Part shown: positions 63,835 to 64,000 of the stretch, one piece after another
How positions within the stretch are numbered: the stretch's first letter is position 1
Layout of the letters: each line of letters opens with the position of its first letter
Origin: Bog-756 sp963701325
GTDB taxonomy: Bacteria > Actinomycetota > Acidimicrobiia > Acidimicrobiales > RAAP-2
NCBI GenBank assembly: GCA_963701325.1
Contig: OY969604.1
Location: 1,302,001-1,366,000, forward strand
Direction: 5' to 3'
DNA length: 64,000 bases
The notes under the pieces: generated by a model
Database searches by the model: none
Told to the model about the DNA's origin: nothing
The model's input: the letters and a program-made list of their open reading frames with translations, nothing else
Position numbers and translations under genes: made by a program

Positions 63835-64000
63835 TCAGCCCCCTCGCCGGGCGTGCTCGAGCACGTCGGCGAGGGTCTGGTCGAGGTCCAGTTCGGGCTT
63901 CCAACCGGTCGCCTGCTGCAGACGGGTCGGGTCGCCGCGCAGGACGGGTACCTCGACCGGCCGCACGAGCGACGGGTCGGGCTCGAGTTCGACCGTGCTC
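63835..64000 (-). CDS. NAD-dependent nucleotide-sugar epimerase/dehydratase, C-terminal end (partial)
   Basis: The last 54 codons of a gene entering from beyond the window read 'RPVEVPVLRGDPTRLQQATGW', in part, and end 'LDQTLADVLEHAR'. This is the C terminus of extended SDR nucleotide-sugar enzymes, closest to GDP-4-keto-6-deoxymannose reductase (Rmd) or GDP-mannose 4,6-dehydratase. The catalytic part is outside the window. It fits the surface-glycan theme of this end. Confidence 0.75.
   Translation of the reverse strand, partial: STVELEPDPSLVRPVEVPVLRGDPTRLQQATGWKPELDLDQTLADVLEHARRGG

Overview
The window is high-GC DNA with tightly packed genes. I see no transposase, phage gene, CRISPR array, rRNA or tRNA. 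The gene content points to an Actinomycetota chromosome, most plausibly class Acidimicrobiia (environmental or MAG-like). The supporting features are a luciferase-like (possibly F420-dependent) oxidoreductase, an NDMA-dependent-type alcohol dehydrogenase, FadE/FadD-type acyl-CoA enzymes, DinB/mycothiol-type, DUF3039, SCO6745-like, NRDE and DUF5719 proteins, BioB followed by a small Cys-rich protein, and many genes whose start codon lies 5-10 nt after a TAnnnT box (leaderless-type promoters). The class assignment is inference.

Region 1 (1-14.8 kb) is catabolic. It holds an LLM oxidoreductase, aldehyde dehydrogenase, amidohydrolase-2 protein, a translationally coupled acyl-CoA dehydrogenase pair, epoxide hydrolase, enoyl-CoA hydratase-like protein, a VOC/SnoaL fusion and a Zn alcohol dehydrogenase. 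A branched-chain-amino-acid-type ABC importer follows, whose two permeases are fused (LivHM-LivG-LivF-binding protein). Together they look like an uptake and beta-oxidation-like module for a hydrophobic or cyclic substrate that I cannot name.

Region 2 (15-28 kb) is mixed. It has a sulfotransferase-like protein, a cyclic-nucleotide-binding protein, an NRDE protein, a large secreted GH3 beta-glucosidase, adenosylhomocysteinase, a crotonase, biotin synthase with a BsaP-like partner, DinB, cytochrome P450, DUF3039, Maf and a tRNA-dihydrouridine synthase.

Region 3 (28-36.4 kb) holds poorly characterised genes, including a membrane protein whose open frame runs on over an antisense gene. It also has an ABC-F ATPase, an NfeD/slipin pair, an SCO6745-like protein, an SDR, BioD and, strikingly, an archaeal-type riboflavin synthase.

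Region 4 (36.4-42.3 kb) has a divergent FadE/FadD pair, a nucleotidyltransferase, a beta-lactamase-fold hydrolase and a secreted lipase.

Region 5 (42.3-64 kb) is housekeeping and envelope: secA-prfB-ftsE-ftsX, a short HPF, a sugar-phosphate isomerase-Trm112-phosphomannomutase set, a GT-C/PTPS-like membrane protein, a Lon-N-domain protein, a CPBP protease divergent from ftsH, a giant GT2/membrane protein split by an apparent +1 frameshift, a DUF5719 protein, a promoter-rich AT island before a small coiled-coil protein, and the end of a nucleotide-sugar reductase. The sugar enzymes, GT2 and GT-C proteins suggest synthesis of a deoxy-sugar-containing surface glycan.
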